A stretch of 25,681 nt of DNA. Origin: Ichthyophonus hoferi. Taxonomy: Eukaryota; Opisthokonta; Ichthyosporea; Ichthyophonida; Ichthyophonidae. Shown here piece after piece: positions 1-12,100 of this stretch. The translations under genes and the position numbers were made by a program. The DNA lies in assembly GCA_002751075.1 (NCBI GenBank), contig NAOQ01000574.1, forward strand, positions 20,831-46,511, read 5' to 3'. Positions within the stretch are counted from its first letter, which is position 1, and the number at the start of each line of letters is the position of its first letter. The notes below the pieces were generated by a model. The model saw nothing but the letters and a program-made list of their open reading frames with translations, did no database searches and was not told the origin of the DNA.

Positions 1-2692
1 GCTAGGGCTAGACTTCAAAGCATCATAAAATTAAATTGAAAACTAATGGGTGTAATTACCTAGATCCAAGATTTAGCATCTGTTGGGTAATTACCGATGC
101 AACGTATGAAGTACGTACATGCTAAATTACAAGAGTGCGTCTATTGGATCCCTGAGTACATCAATAACTGTTGTATTGAAACATGCTTTAAATCTTAATC
201 AAGTTCAGCACCTTAAAATGATTAAGCTTTTCATCTTTAATCTTTTTTTGTTTCGGAACAATAGAGTATATCAATAATTTAAATTTATGCTTTACTATAT
301 TTTATACACACTGCAGTCACTTTTTTGGTATTTTTCATGCAATAGGGCTGAAAAGCTTCAGCCAGTTCAGAGTAGTGCAGGTTGCACAAAGTAGTTCAAG
401 TTTGTTATTTATTGAGTGTCAATATTTCCGGACTTATAAGATTTGACTGTGTAAGTACAAATGGTTGGCGGCTTCTGTAAATCACAAGAGCCTGATGTTG
501 CAGGGGAAGATGTTGTTTAGTGGTTCAAACTCGCACAAACTGTAGGTACGGGCTACTGCATAACGTAGAAGTTTATTGGCTTAGCGCTTAAACCATACAG
601 GTTTCCCTAGAGTATTCTAGTTAAGACAAACTATGATCTATTTGTTGTGTTCTGATTGTCTAGCTTTACAACATGTATTAATATCTACCAGTAATTAAGT
701 TAAAAACACTTCAACCGCTTTATCAAGAATACTGTATCTTTTTATGAATACCTTCTATGAGCCTGGAATTCCTGGTTCAGTTTGTGCCCACCCAGTATGA
801 CTATACTCCCATAAAGACCTATATGCAATCAAATTGTATATTGTGATTGCCACTTAAGTACTATTGCTCAATAGTCTCTAAACTGTAATATTTTCTAATG
901 GGTACAAAACTCTTCTCTATATACAAATCAAATAATGTTTGTAAATTGTGATCCGAGTTATAGAAACAAGATTAACCAATTTCTATGAAATTAATAGTAT
1001 CTCTGGTCCAGGTGCCTATATGGGTCTTACTATAGGTTGAATGCCACGTGGGCTGACTGAAACATTTCATCAAATGAATACAATACTTTCCCGAACAAAC
1101 TTATATTAACAACTCTAGTATTTGATTGACTGTCTATCCCCAAATCCAAATAGCGTAGTAAAAGATTATATCTATTCCATTCGCAGGATTACGTATTTTA
1201 TCTTTGTTAGAATTTTTAGAATCAAGAATCAAAACCAAAGTGTCCAGCAAGTCATTGTTAGTAAGGAAGAAGGTAAGAACAACCAAATTTTAGTATCAAC
1301 TTTTTCTTTTTCGTGATACATTCAATTGCATCTTGTGTCTTCTTACCAACATATTCCTAATCTTTTATATTTCTACCCCAAACTTGATTTTTATTTTATA
1401 CGCTCTTAATATAATTTGCCAATCACCAGTATCCAATAACAACAAATCAAACTGAGTGCTGATTAAGGTTAAGACTAAAAAAAAAGATTGGATTAATCTT
1501 TGGAGCAAATGAAGTTATAACAGTTTGGAGCAATCTTATTCTAGACCTAACAGCGTAAGACATTTATTATGTCCCACGCGGCCATCAGATAAAGCAATCC
1601 TCTAAAGGGTTACAGATACCTATTTATAAGTTATTTGCTATTTGGCAAATCATACAGCAAAGAATTTAGTTGTTCCCCACCAGTAAAGAATACATGTTAA
1701 GGTAAAGTAGCTTAACAATTAATTTCTTTTAAATATGGTATATGACCCAAACTTGTCATATTTTTATGTGATGGGGAAGCTTTAGGTCCGAGGTAGGCAT
1801 AAGAGATAGATGGTTGAGATAATTTTTTTAAAATACACGGTAGTCTTGCTAGAGACAATATAATGACATAATACATTGTACTATTTGAAATCTTGCTTTT
1901 TCTAAATAACAAATTATACTCTTGCAAAATTAACTGAAAACCAGTCACGGATCAATTAGATTAAATATCGCTTTTCCTATGGCTTACCAAAAAATCACAA
2001 AAACAGAGTTTGTACTTAGATATATGGGTTTTTATGGAAAACCAACGTCAAGAAGAATACTGTTAGCTTGATATTTCTTGTAAAGATGCATTAGTAATTT
2101 AGATGAGATAAAATGATGTTTTGAGCTCATCCATTTGCCATCTGTCTTCTACATCTCTCAGTATAAGGATATCTTTATTAAGTGATATTATTTTATTTGT
2201 CTTACCACCATCTTATCTAATATCTATCTAATATCAACAGCATTCTTTTTATATAATAAAATATATGAAATCTTGTAAGATTGAGTAAAATATGAAAATG
2301 CGAATCGTATGTGGTATATATTTAACTTGGAATGTATAGGAAAAGAGTGACTAAGCCCAGAGCTGACTAAGATTGATATTAACTTTAAAAATATTAGTTG
2401 CACAAGTACCCCCAATTTATTGTTTAAGAGAGTTATAATTGACAATTCAAACGATAAAAATAGTACAGAAGAATTATTATTGGTTTCATAAGAATCATAT
2501 GGTCGAGACGGCCAACAAAATTCATTTAATTGATAATGCGGGCGTAATCATTCAACTTAAGGAATCATCAATATAACCTTATACAGATAGAATAAGACAT
2601 TTCTAGTGAGTCTCTGTGACCTTTCATGAGTTGTATTAGACAATACAAATATTTATGATTGGCTTTAAATTATTGAACCTAGCTACATTGGT
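1..2692. other. Non-coding, AT-rich flank
   Basis: No convincing gene is seen on either strand. The open frames here are short, low-complexity and lack family motifs or a matching splice pattern. No tRNA fold, tandem array or long inverted repeat stands out. It could be intergenic DNA or the distal part of the next gene's regulatory region. Confidence 0.6.
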
Positions 2693-2966
2693 GTTAGCCA
2701 AAAGTTAGCACTGGTGGTAAAACGAAGTATAAAAAAAAACAAAAAAAAATAATAAGGCCTCGGTCGCTCACACATATACGGCCCTCGGCACACCCGGTAT
2801 ACCCGGCAACCCTGCACGCCTGGGTACATGTGCATTACCGTCATAGACAAATAAAAACACATTTGTGACACAAAATTTTGCATTCATTTATTATTTGTTA
2901 AACAATATCATTATACATCTACATAGTCCTATTACACAAAATTCAAATGGTGGCCCCGATGCCGGT
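2693..2966 (+). mobile_element. Possible LTR plus primer-binding site of a fossil LTR retrotransposon
   Basis: A block starting TGTTAGCC (2693) and ending near TTCA (about 2945) has LTR-like TG..CA ends, a G+C-rich middle unlike its surroundings (2757-2840) and an AATAAA at about 2849. It is followed within two bases by TGGTGGCCCCGATGCCGG (from 2949). That resembles the tRNA-complementary primer-binding site of BEL/Pao or Gypsy-type elements, which begins TGG and often reads TGGTGxCCCCGA. No gag or pol coding follows, so at most this is a truncated or solo remnant, broken and apparently old. The family assignment is inference, and chance resemblance is possible. Confidence 0.3.
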
Positions 2967-5955
2967 GGACAAGTTGCTAGAACTACCACAGCTTGTCATA
3001 GTTATTATTTTTTGGAGTGATTTTACCCAACTCTAATCTTATGAACCTTTTTATCAGATACAGGCAAAAGCAATACATTAACTTAGAATAGAATACAAAA
3101 TAAATGTATTTTAAATAATCCAAATTATAAATATACTACGTTATATCTATAATATCAAAATATTAAAAATACAATAATCATATGACTTTATATGACTATA
3201 TATAAGTATTAAATAGGCACATACCTAATAACATAATGGCAACGTAACGGTATATCTTAATAATGGTCATTGCTGGCGATTACAGTCCGACCTTGGGACT
3301 ACACCATACTTCTATGGCAAATCCTCTTTTAATGACTTGGGAATGTTAACTGAATGCCAAATACTATCTTGATTTACAGTTGTAGACCAGACACAATGAG
3401 GCGTTTTTCCAGTTACGCTAGAATTTACATCAACTAAAGGCTAGCTCTGCATCTCCATATAAAGGTGGTATAGGCAAGCATATATCTCAAATCATATGAT
3501 TGACCGCTCGCTCACATAAAACAATTTGAATGCTTCTCAGCACTTTTTTAGTGGTCGGGGCCCTGTATGCATTTACCACAGCGTAGTAAATAATATTATA
3601 GTGTTGGTAGGATCTAGTCATACATAGCCCCAGGACCGCGCAACATTCACATATTGACGGCACCAAAAGAACCACGCTTGTCATATACATTACTATATGT
3701 CAAGGAAACATAGCATTCGGAGTTTTAAATGCCAATATATCATGTTTTTTAAATATTATTTCTACTTTTTTGATCATCTAGATAGACTTTAATGGTTTAA
3801 AACAGGTTGATTCACAATGGTGTAAAAGTCTAGCTTGTATAGTCTTTTTAATCAAGCCATATTTTTATCGAAGCCGCATTGATTCCATTCAGTTTTTTAA
3901 ACATCTTAATACTTGACACTCAGCCCCAAAAAACCTTGTCAAATATTACTCTATGGTAGGTCAATAATTCTGGGTTGCCTGCTCAACCCAAGGAGGATCA
4001 TTCTGAGTTAGTCTTCCCAGTCAGCTATCTGGATCGGGATTATCCTGCTTCAAAGATGTCACACCAGCGCTTAATCACCAATATCAAGTCTAATTCTAGA
4101 ATATTATTAGTTTACAGTAATAGGAGTATGGTTACAAATTAAAGACATAATGGCCTAGACTAGTTACCAAATATAAATATTAGTCATGCTCTTTGATCAT
4201 GCATAAAAGAAACCTGTATCCACTGGATATCAGATTATTATAAAAATTATCAGAATCCATATTTGATGAGACGTATATGTATCATAAAATTCTTCTAGAT
4301 ATTTGTCCTAAGGGGATGGTATGTGAATGAAGTAATTGTTATTTTACGAGAAATAAAAGACCGCCCAGAAACATGGTTAATACTAGTTGCTGTGGCCGAT
4401 TGCTTCTTGTAAGTGGGTAACATCGCATACCAGTCGGATAAATTCCAAGGGAAGAAGATTGACATGCCCAATTAGATTAATTCAACCCAGAACACTTTTG
4501 GTTATCATTTTATGCATTACTATTGGTTAGTTTTATTTTAACAACATTTTTGTTGCCCAAGTTACCATTTTATGAATAGTTACGTGTCTACAAAACAACA
4601 CTTGACCAACCCTAAGTTAAAAAACATTTTTATATAAAAAAGATATAATTATCAAATGTAGTATTTTTTTTAATAATTTTTTAATGATAAAATTTAAATC
4701 TTGGTTAATTCAATACCTTATTCAAACCACACGAGTGATATGCGCGTTTCCGTAACCAACAAAATTATGATTAGGTAATGTAAGTTGAAAAAGATAAGGA
4801 TGATGGTAAAGAAATTGTACATTTTTACCAGTAGTTTTATTAATTGGCGTACCAGTATTTCATGTATTATTTAGAGATTTAATAATATTAATTATGATGT
4901 TAGACCTATTTCTATTTCAACCTAAAGATATGCTGGGTTTTACCACCATACCAATAAAATGATAAACCAACTAGTTAATGGTAAGCCATGATCACAATTC
5001 ATCACATGATCTCTCACCAATGGATAACGGGTTTCAAAAATTCAAAAAAACGGACCGTATGCCTAGGGCGTTAAGAATTTGAATGTTATTTATTATATTT
5101 ATTAACTAGCATCATGATTCATGATAGTTTCAATTTATTGAAAAAAAGTACCATATATTAGCATATATAACAAAACGCAAAGGATTATTTTCTGGGATAA
5201 GCCTTGTGTAATTTTGTCTCAGAAATTTATCTCTGGATGATGACATTAAAAACGATACCTGCATTAATTGGGAAAACTCCTGTTTGATTTAAAAATTAAA
5301 CTCTAAAAAATCTAGTTTATTTTGTGTAATTAAGGAAAGTTTTGATATCTATATTTGTTTTGCATTGAATGCCATAAACGCGGTAAAATAATACTTATCC
5401 ATTTCTAATATGAGAAATATAACATAGGGTTCCAACTTATAATTTATCGTACATACCGATTTAAAACCCATTATTGAATATGTGCGTGAGCAGAAGCTGA
5501 TTGGGGATCTGATACAATGCAATCCAACTGCATTCTTTATTGAATAAAAACGATACAATTGGTATACAGACAAATGATATTATATGCATGACCTGTACCG
5601 AATTGGAGTTACCCAAGCTAATCGAGTGGAAAGTTTTAAGAAACAATTTCGATTTATACTAAATAGTTTTATATAAGGGAATTTGATATGCTTTTATGAT
5701 ATATTATCATTAAATGTATAAACTGGAAACACGCTTCACTTGATTGTTTTCTAGGTTAATACACTCAGATTTACTATACTGCTTACGCTAACTAAAGATT
5801 TTCGGTAACAGTTTTATTTCATTAAGAGTTTTTTGTTGATTTATTGCCTTTCATGATTTCTCCCTCATCATTGAAACAGAAAAGCACAAGATAAAAAGAA
5901 AGTAACTGGGAAGTAGCAAGTTACATTATAAACTATATCAATATAATTATTAATC
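2967..5955. other. Non-coding intergenic stretch
   Basis: AT-rich DNA with scattered poly-A and poly-T runs and a few slightly G+C-richer patches (about 3270-3300 and 3540-3680). No open frame shows a recognisable domain, and no exon with paired splice sites joins the downstream gene. No 5' non-coding exon could be identified or excluded. Confidence 0.6.
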
Positions 5956-6005
5956 ACCAGCTGGTATAATATGCCTTAGCTTAGGCTAAGCATTTATTAA
6001 TAAAT
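5956..6005. promoter_or_regulatory. Cluster of three palindromes upstream of the channel gene
   Basis: Three dyads lie nearly end to end, 54-103 bases before the start codon. They are ACCAGCTGGT (5956-5965, containing the E-box CAGCTG), GCTTAG-g-CTAAGC (5979-5991) and the perfect 14-mer ATTTATTAATAAAT (5992-6005). Such dimeric sites suit bHLH and homeodomain or similar factors. That role is inference, and no TATA box or initiator is obvious. Confidence 0.35.
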
Positions 6006-6058
6006 AGGAAGCGCACAGTCATAAATTATAGCAACAGGGCCAAAGGAGGCATTCCAAT

Positions 6059-6143
6059 ATGAAGCGGTGGGACTTCAGTGTTTCTAGAGTGGTGATCCTA
6101 CTTCTTTGTATCCTCTGCAGTACGACATATGGTAGACAGTCGG
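6059..6143 (+). CDS. Channel exon 1: signal peptide
   Basis: Encodes residues 1-28. A short basic start (KR) and a hydrophobic core, VVILLLCILC, are followed by STTYG, so cleavage after G25 is likely. This directs the N-terminal half outside the cell, as the family requires. The donor is gtaaag at 6144 and the intron is phase 1. Confidence 0.8.
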
Positions 6144-9100
6144 GTAAAGATTAACTCATTTGTGTCTACTTGAATCACTCACGTGTTTATTATTATTTAT
6201 TCCTGGTTTTTTTTTTTTTTTTTTGGAATATACGCATGGACTTTGCATAACTAAAGTTGAGTCATTGAAGTATAAGACATGTAATGCCTGTCATTTTACT
6301 TGGTTTCTAATGAATCCAATTTATTGCATATATGTTCAGTATTTTAAAAACATTTTTTTGGTACTCCAGTTGCCGTTTTATAATACAATAAATCAATCAG
6401 GGTACTTGTTGCTATTGATTTTATGGCATGAGGAGGTGACTTTTCTGTCATACATAACACTATATTAGGGGCCCGCATAAATTTGTATAAAATTCATAGA
6501 ATAGACCTAAATAAAAACGATATTTATATTTTTAATTATGAATAACAAATATATGGTATATTTATTGTGTAAAAACTTTTTTTTTCCTCTTCTAAATCCG
6601 AATATTACTTACCGCTGTGCCCCCTGTTTGTACAGCATTGCTTCTCTTAATAACCATAAATTCTAAAGAAAATTTACAACCCGAGTATCTTAACATTAAT
6701 CTACTTTAAATAATAACAATTGAGTATAATAACAGAAATATATCACATGTGATCTCTTCTCACAGATTATATACGTAGAGCTACAGATATCAGTGAAGAA
6801 GAAAGCACAAACGCCGAGTTGAATAAGTTGAGTGTCAGTGCAGACCGGCCAAACATAGAAATACGTGATACGGTAAAAAAGTGAAAAAAAAAAATGAAAA
6901 AAAAAAGGAGGATAGGGGGAGCGAGAGGAAGTGTGGGTGTGCATATTTATGTGTGACGTTGAAAGGGGTGGGGATATGGGAACAATAAATATGATTATGC
7001 TTGTAATGGGGACAAAAAGGAGATACCATGTAGTGTTTTATACGTATGTCGAGTTTATACTCAATATAACATGAGGTACCCAATTACATATAGCAATAAA
7101 ATTTATCAATGGGAATAAAGGAAAATGATATCCCAAGCAAACACCAAAAGCCCATAGCCTTGGATTGCACAAATGGGTTATTTATTATAAATAACACTGG
7201 TTTGTCTGAAATTTCCACGCCTTATATATCATGTAATGCAGGTTAGACGCGTACCCATGTTACAAAAGCACTGCAGTAAATAGTATAATAGTAATTCTAA
7301 CATGTAATTGAATTGAGAATTTATTCCTATTTTTTTTATTGAGTTCCCAGAGTTGTACCTACTAGACCTTTCCTGCAACCTTGCATGGTGACTTACAATC
7401 TACATACAATTGCTCGCATCAACACACGCCTACACATTAATTCAAATATACACCAGGGTGCAGAAAAATGCATAAAAACACGCATATATATAGTTATGCC
7501 TTTGAAATCACCAATATAAAGTAAAATGAAATAAACATGAAAATGTAAGACCAGATTTGAAAATAGTCCACCCAAATATAAGACATGCTTTAATAACATT
7601 GAGTATGCCTTATTTTGTTATATTACATATCTGTTTTATAAATTCATAGATGTAAGTTAAGTGACTCTCTCGGCAAGATTAACAAGACTTTTTAATGACA
7701 CTCATTTACTGATCGCTACAACTAGTTTGTTGTATGAATTTTTAAGCGGTCAATCAAACTTCATAGCTTCTTAAATTTTATCCATTCCACTTTATCCCAT
7801 GCCTATATCTTTTTTATATTTTATGTCTCTTGCTTACTCTTCTTAAGACAAAATTTCTTTTCGTTTTTAAACTATGACAATTTAACATTTCCCTTGTTTT
7901 TGTATTACAGCAGGAAAGTGAAGAGGATGAGGAGGATGAGGAGGATGAAGACCCATTTGGCCCCGCTGATGTGGGCAATGTGTGCTCCGATCCTAAATCT
8001 ATCAACTATAATGCGGACGAAAATGCAATAGATGACGAGTTTTGCAAGTATCCAGCAATAAGAGATAGCCCTGAATCGTGGATTAGCATGTACGTTACTC
8101 ACTAATCTATAAAGAAATACATGGAGAAGAAGACCAGAGTTGTGGGTGTGTAAGGAAAAAAAAAAAAAGGGAAATAGGTATATTCTACCTGCGTTCACCT
8201 CATATGTAAAAGTGAAGCTGTGCATACAATTATATATTTAGGTTTTTACTGCATTTTTGTAAGTGGTTACAAGTACGTATGTATATACCTAATACATAAC
8301 TGCACGAGGAAATTTAGTATAAATACGGATGCTTATATTCATTTCCCTTTCCATATATAGATAGTATAATAGGTGTGTGTATTTACATGTCATGTTATGA
8401 TACAAAAATGTGTATTAGTGTTATAATGAAATGTATAGACGTACTAATGAACCAAGATATTTAATACATCTATTAAAAGACACTTAGGTATTTGTATATG
8501 GCAAGGCTTACAAAACTAAAGACCGAGATGTACAGCATTTGTTAGATAACAGATTTATTTATGATTATTACAAATATAAACACGAGATCAGATTATCTAT
8601 CAAAACGCAAATCACTCACATATATGAACACTTATGCAATCCTTGCGCACACAAACACGTATTCATAGAAGCACGCGTTTCTTATTTTTACATTTTTCTC
8701 TATATATGCACACGCAAAATATTATAGTAACATAATGGATAACCCGGTAAATCTACTCATCCAACAGGCCCGATTACTGTTACCCGAGCTTTACCTGGGA
8801 CCTGAAAGGGCTTTCTAGGTGTTATGAAGCAGTAAGTAAACGTATACCCAAATTGATTTAATTTGGATATAGGTAATCTGCCAATAGTTGCTCCTCGACT
8901 TAATCTAGCATATGATTGATTGAAGTTTAGATTAGTCTATTATGCAATTGGCTTACTATGAGAATTTTATAATGTATGATAAGGTTCCAAATGTAGGATG
9001 GAATCAATCAATCTATTACTGGCTGCATTATCTTTATTACTGTTATAAGTGGTGTTTTATTGTGATAAAATGTGAAGATTATAATTACATGTTTTTAGGC

Positions 9101-12100
9101 TAAGAATGTGATTATCAATTAAAAATACGAGAAACGAGTGATATAGCATTCGTAATTATAGATTGGTTACAGAACAATCAGATTAATCGACAATTTATGG
9201 CTGTAATTGTTCAATTATTGATCATTATTGTACTCTTATCTATCCCCGCACCCCCGGAAGCACCTATTGCAAACCTAATCTCAACGGTCAGAATCGTGAT
9301 CAAAACATTACCTTTTGAGTATCAAAGTCTTAGTTATAATCTCTGGCTAGTTTGTGCTTGATTCGGTCTAGTTTTTGAGAAGATTTTTAAGAGAATCTAT
9401 ACTGTCCATAATTTTGTAGTCTAGAGTAAGGTGGTTAGTTATTCTTTATCTTTAAATAGACTGGTTATGACAGTTTTATTTAACGAAATATAGTTAAGTA
9501 TTTTAAATTATTACATGCAAGCGCTTAAGTCAACATAAATATCTGATCTGATTAGCACACAGAAACCAAATAAGTACATTGTTTTGTTTTTTTATGCCAC
9601 GTTCTTTCAATCTTCTTTTTTTCAATATTCACATTTTTCTGCTTTCCTCTCCCCGACTAATCAACATCCAAAGGTTAATACAAAATTATTTTTCTAGCCC
9701 AAAAAATTATCTTTTGTCTCTATTTATATTTGTGCAGATTTTCTTATGTGTATATATGCCTTTATTCATATTTTTCACTTTCCTGATTTATATACTTTTA
9801 ATATATTGATTCTGGTCTACAGTGGGCAAGCCAGCGGCCACCATGGATTCACAGTGGGGTAGAAGGATGTAAAGGGAGCAAATGTGTAGCACCCATTGCT
9901 ATGGAGGTCCTCAACGTCATACTTGTTACATTTGAGTTTAACATGATGGTAGGTATAAATGTTTACTGTATTGATTACCTATTACATAGAGTTGCTAAGT
10001 AATATGTGCTGAGGTTTATTGATCCATTCAAAAATTTCAATTAAACCGGCCAAAGACGTACAGTTTCAATACTTACGCCTTTATAATTTACCCCCTTTCC
10101 CCATTCTTTCACGTTCACAAACACAATATATCTATTCAGGAAAACATTGTAAGTGGGGGCATTGTATATGCCATGCGCTGGAAAGATCCTCGATTGTATA
10201 AGACAATGCTCCAGAATCCATCACAAGCGTGGACACCAAAAGTAGGAGTCAATCTATATCTGTTGAGTAGGTTAGTCTGATCATCATTTGCCTATTTATT
10301 ATTTATTTGTATTTTTCTGCTTTATAATTTCACCTATCGTATTCAGTCGCAAGTGTTTGTTTTATTTATACTCATCATTTGTAAGGTCAACGAAGAAAGA
10401 GTGATTTCCAATTTATTGCATTATATAGGTGTTTTTTTCTCCAAGAACTACACATAATTAGAAACATACACTTTTGTTTTGAAGTATGACTATTAATATT
10501 AATAATATTCAGAGGGGACACACGACCCCTTGAAACCCTCGACATCAAGCTGATAGAAAAGGATAAAATGGTGTACATTGACTCTCCACCTTGCACAACT
10601 AATGAGTTGGAGTTGATTAAGAATGGGAGTGTGGTATGTTTCTATAAATTTTCATATTTTGAAGTATCTGTTTCATACATTAAAGTTTAATCCATTTTTA
10701 CCGGGCTAAACATAAGCTTCCGCTTACTCCATATTATTGGAGAGCTGTAATAACAAATAGAGTATTATAGTAGCAACTATTCTTCAATCTTAATTATGAG
10801 GTAGGAGCCATGCATTTTTCAAGCAAGATAACACGCGGATAATCTTCAACTTTTGACAGTTTTGACAAGAACGTAGAAATTCAACAATATTCGGCGGATA
10901 TCTAATCAACCTTAGTAAATAAATATTTGGCTTGGGAGTGAAAAATAACACGATATTTCTCATGGTTTTTTTCCTTTCAGCCCTTTTCTTTTAGTTTTCC
11001 ATCCTCCCACGTATTCATTTACTTTTTTAAATTGTGTTGTTGTTGGCTTTGTCCGGCTACTATTTATTTTACTTAAGACGAAAGGCTATGCACAATGCTG
11101 TCATCTAGCCCATGGTCCATTTTTGCTTACAGAAAAAGCCCACAACCAGATAAGAAAAATGGTTGCTTTGAGCGCCTCAATCACTATTAGTTGCTATTTT
11201 TTATAAAATTTAACAGATACACATTATTTCTTTATACTCTTTTACATATTTGTTAAACTCACTTCCTCCAAGTATTATTGTTGAATATACTTTTAGATTA
11301 ACTTATTAAGAGAAATACACAAATACTCTTGTAACATGGCAAAATCTCTACATTCTTACATTGATACTTCTTCAGGATATAAATTGCTGTGAATCTGGGA
11401 AATATGATGGCAGAAACTGCGCTGGGGCTATGCAGCCATTCCAATCATTTATTGACTGTCCTTCTCATAGCGATTGCAAAGTGCAGATCATACGTCATTT
11501 AAGTTTTACCAGTCTGTTAAAGTTTACCGATGTGAGCGCCTTTCCCTATGACACACATACGTTAAGAGTGGAGTTTTTCATTGTTAATCCATACGAGAGT
11601 ACTTCGGAGGAATGGTGGCGTAAAGTATGCAATGTTATCTTTATGTTTCTTCCTCCCTTTATTGTAGTCACTTGTTACTTTCAATATATTTTACATTTGG
11701 TTTCTTTTCACCTATTTTTACTATCGTCTTGTCTTTATTTATATTCACGGTTATTTTATACTTTTTTTGCATTTAAATATATCTTATTGTGATTATTCGC
11801 ATTTCAGCCTTCATTAAACTATCATTTTAAACCAATTATTTTTATAATTTTAAGCAAAACATAGTTTTCTATACCTTAACCTAGCACAAATTACGCAAGC
11901 TCTACTATTAGGCGTGGGCCACCAATCTATCTTTTTTGTATTTGCTTTACAATACATCCACTCATAAAAGCATGTTATTTTTTATGTTGTTCATTATTAC
12001 TTCCCTCATGCATTAAAACCCATATACAGTGGAAGCCCCCTCCGCCAACAATCATGTTTCAGGATATTGGATCTAATCGATCTACAGTGGATGGCTCTCT

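Noticed and set aside
480-560. GGTTCAAACTC near 521, resembling a tRNA B box
   Set aside because: No matching A box, acceptor stem or anticodon arm could be folded around it.
2948-3034. Small + strand frame starting MVAPMPVDKLLEL
   Set aside because: It overlaps the presumed primer-binding site, is under 30 codons and has no support from homology or splice sites.
3487-3690. Minus-strand 67-codon frame in a slightly G+C-richer patch
   Set aside because: No domain, no neighbouring exon in phase and no family resemblance.
6160-6468. 102-codon + strand frame after channel exon 1
   Set aside because: It lies wholly within intron 1, is driven by poly-T and AT-rich codons, and has no family match.
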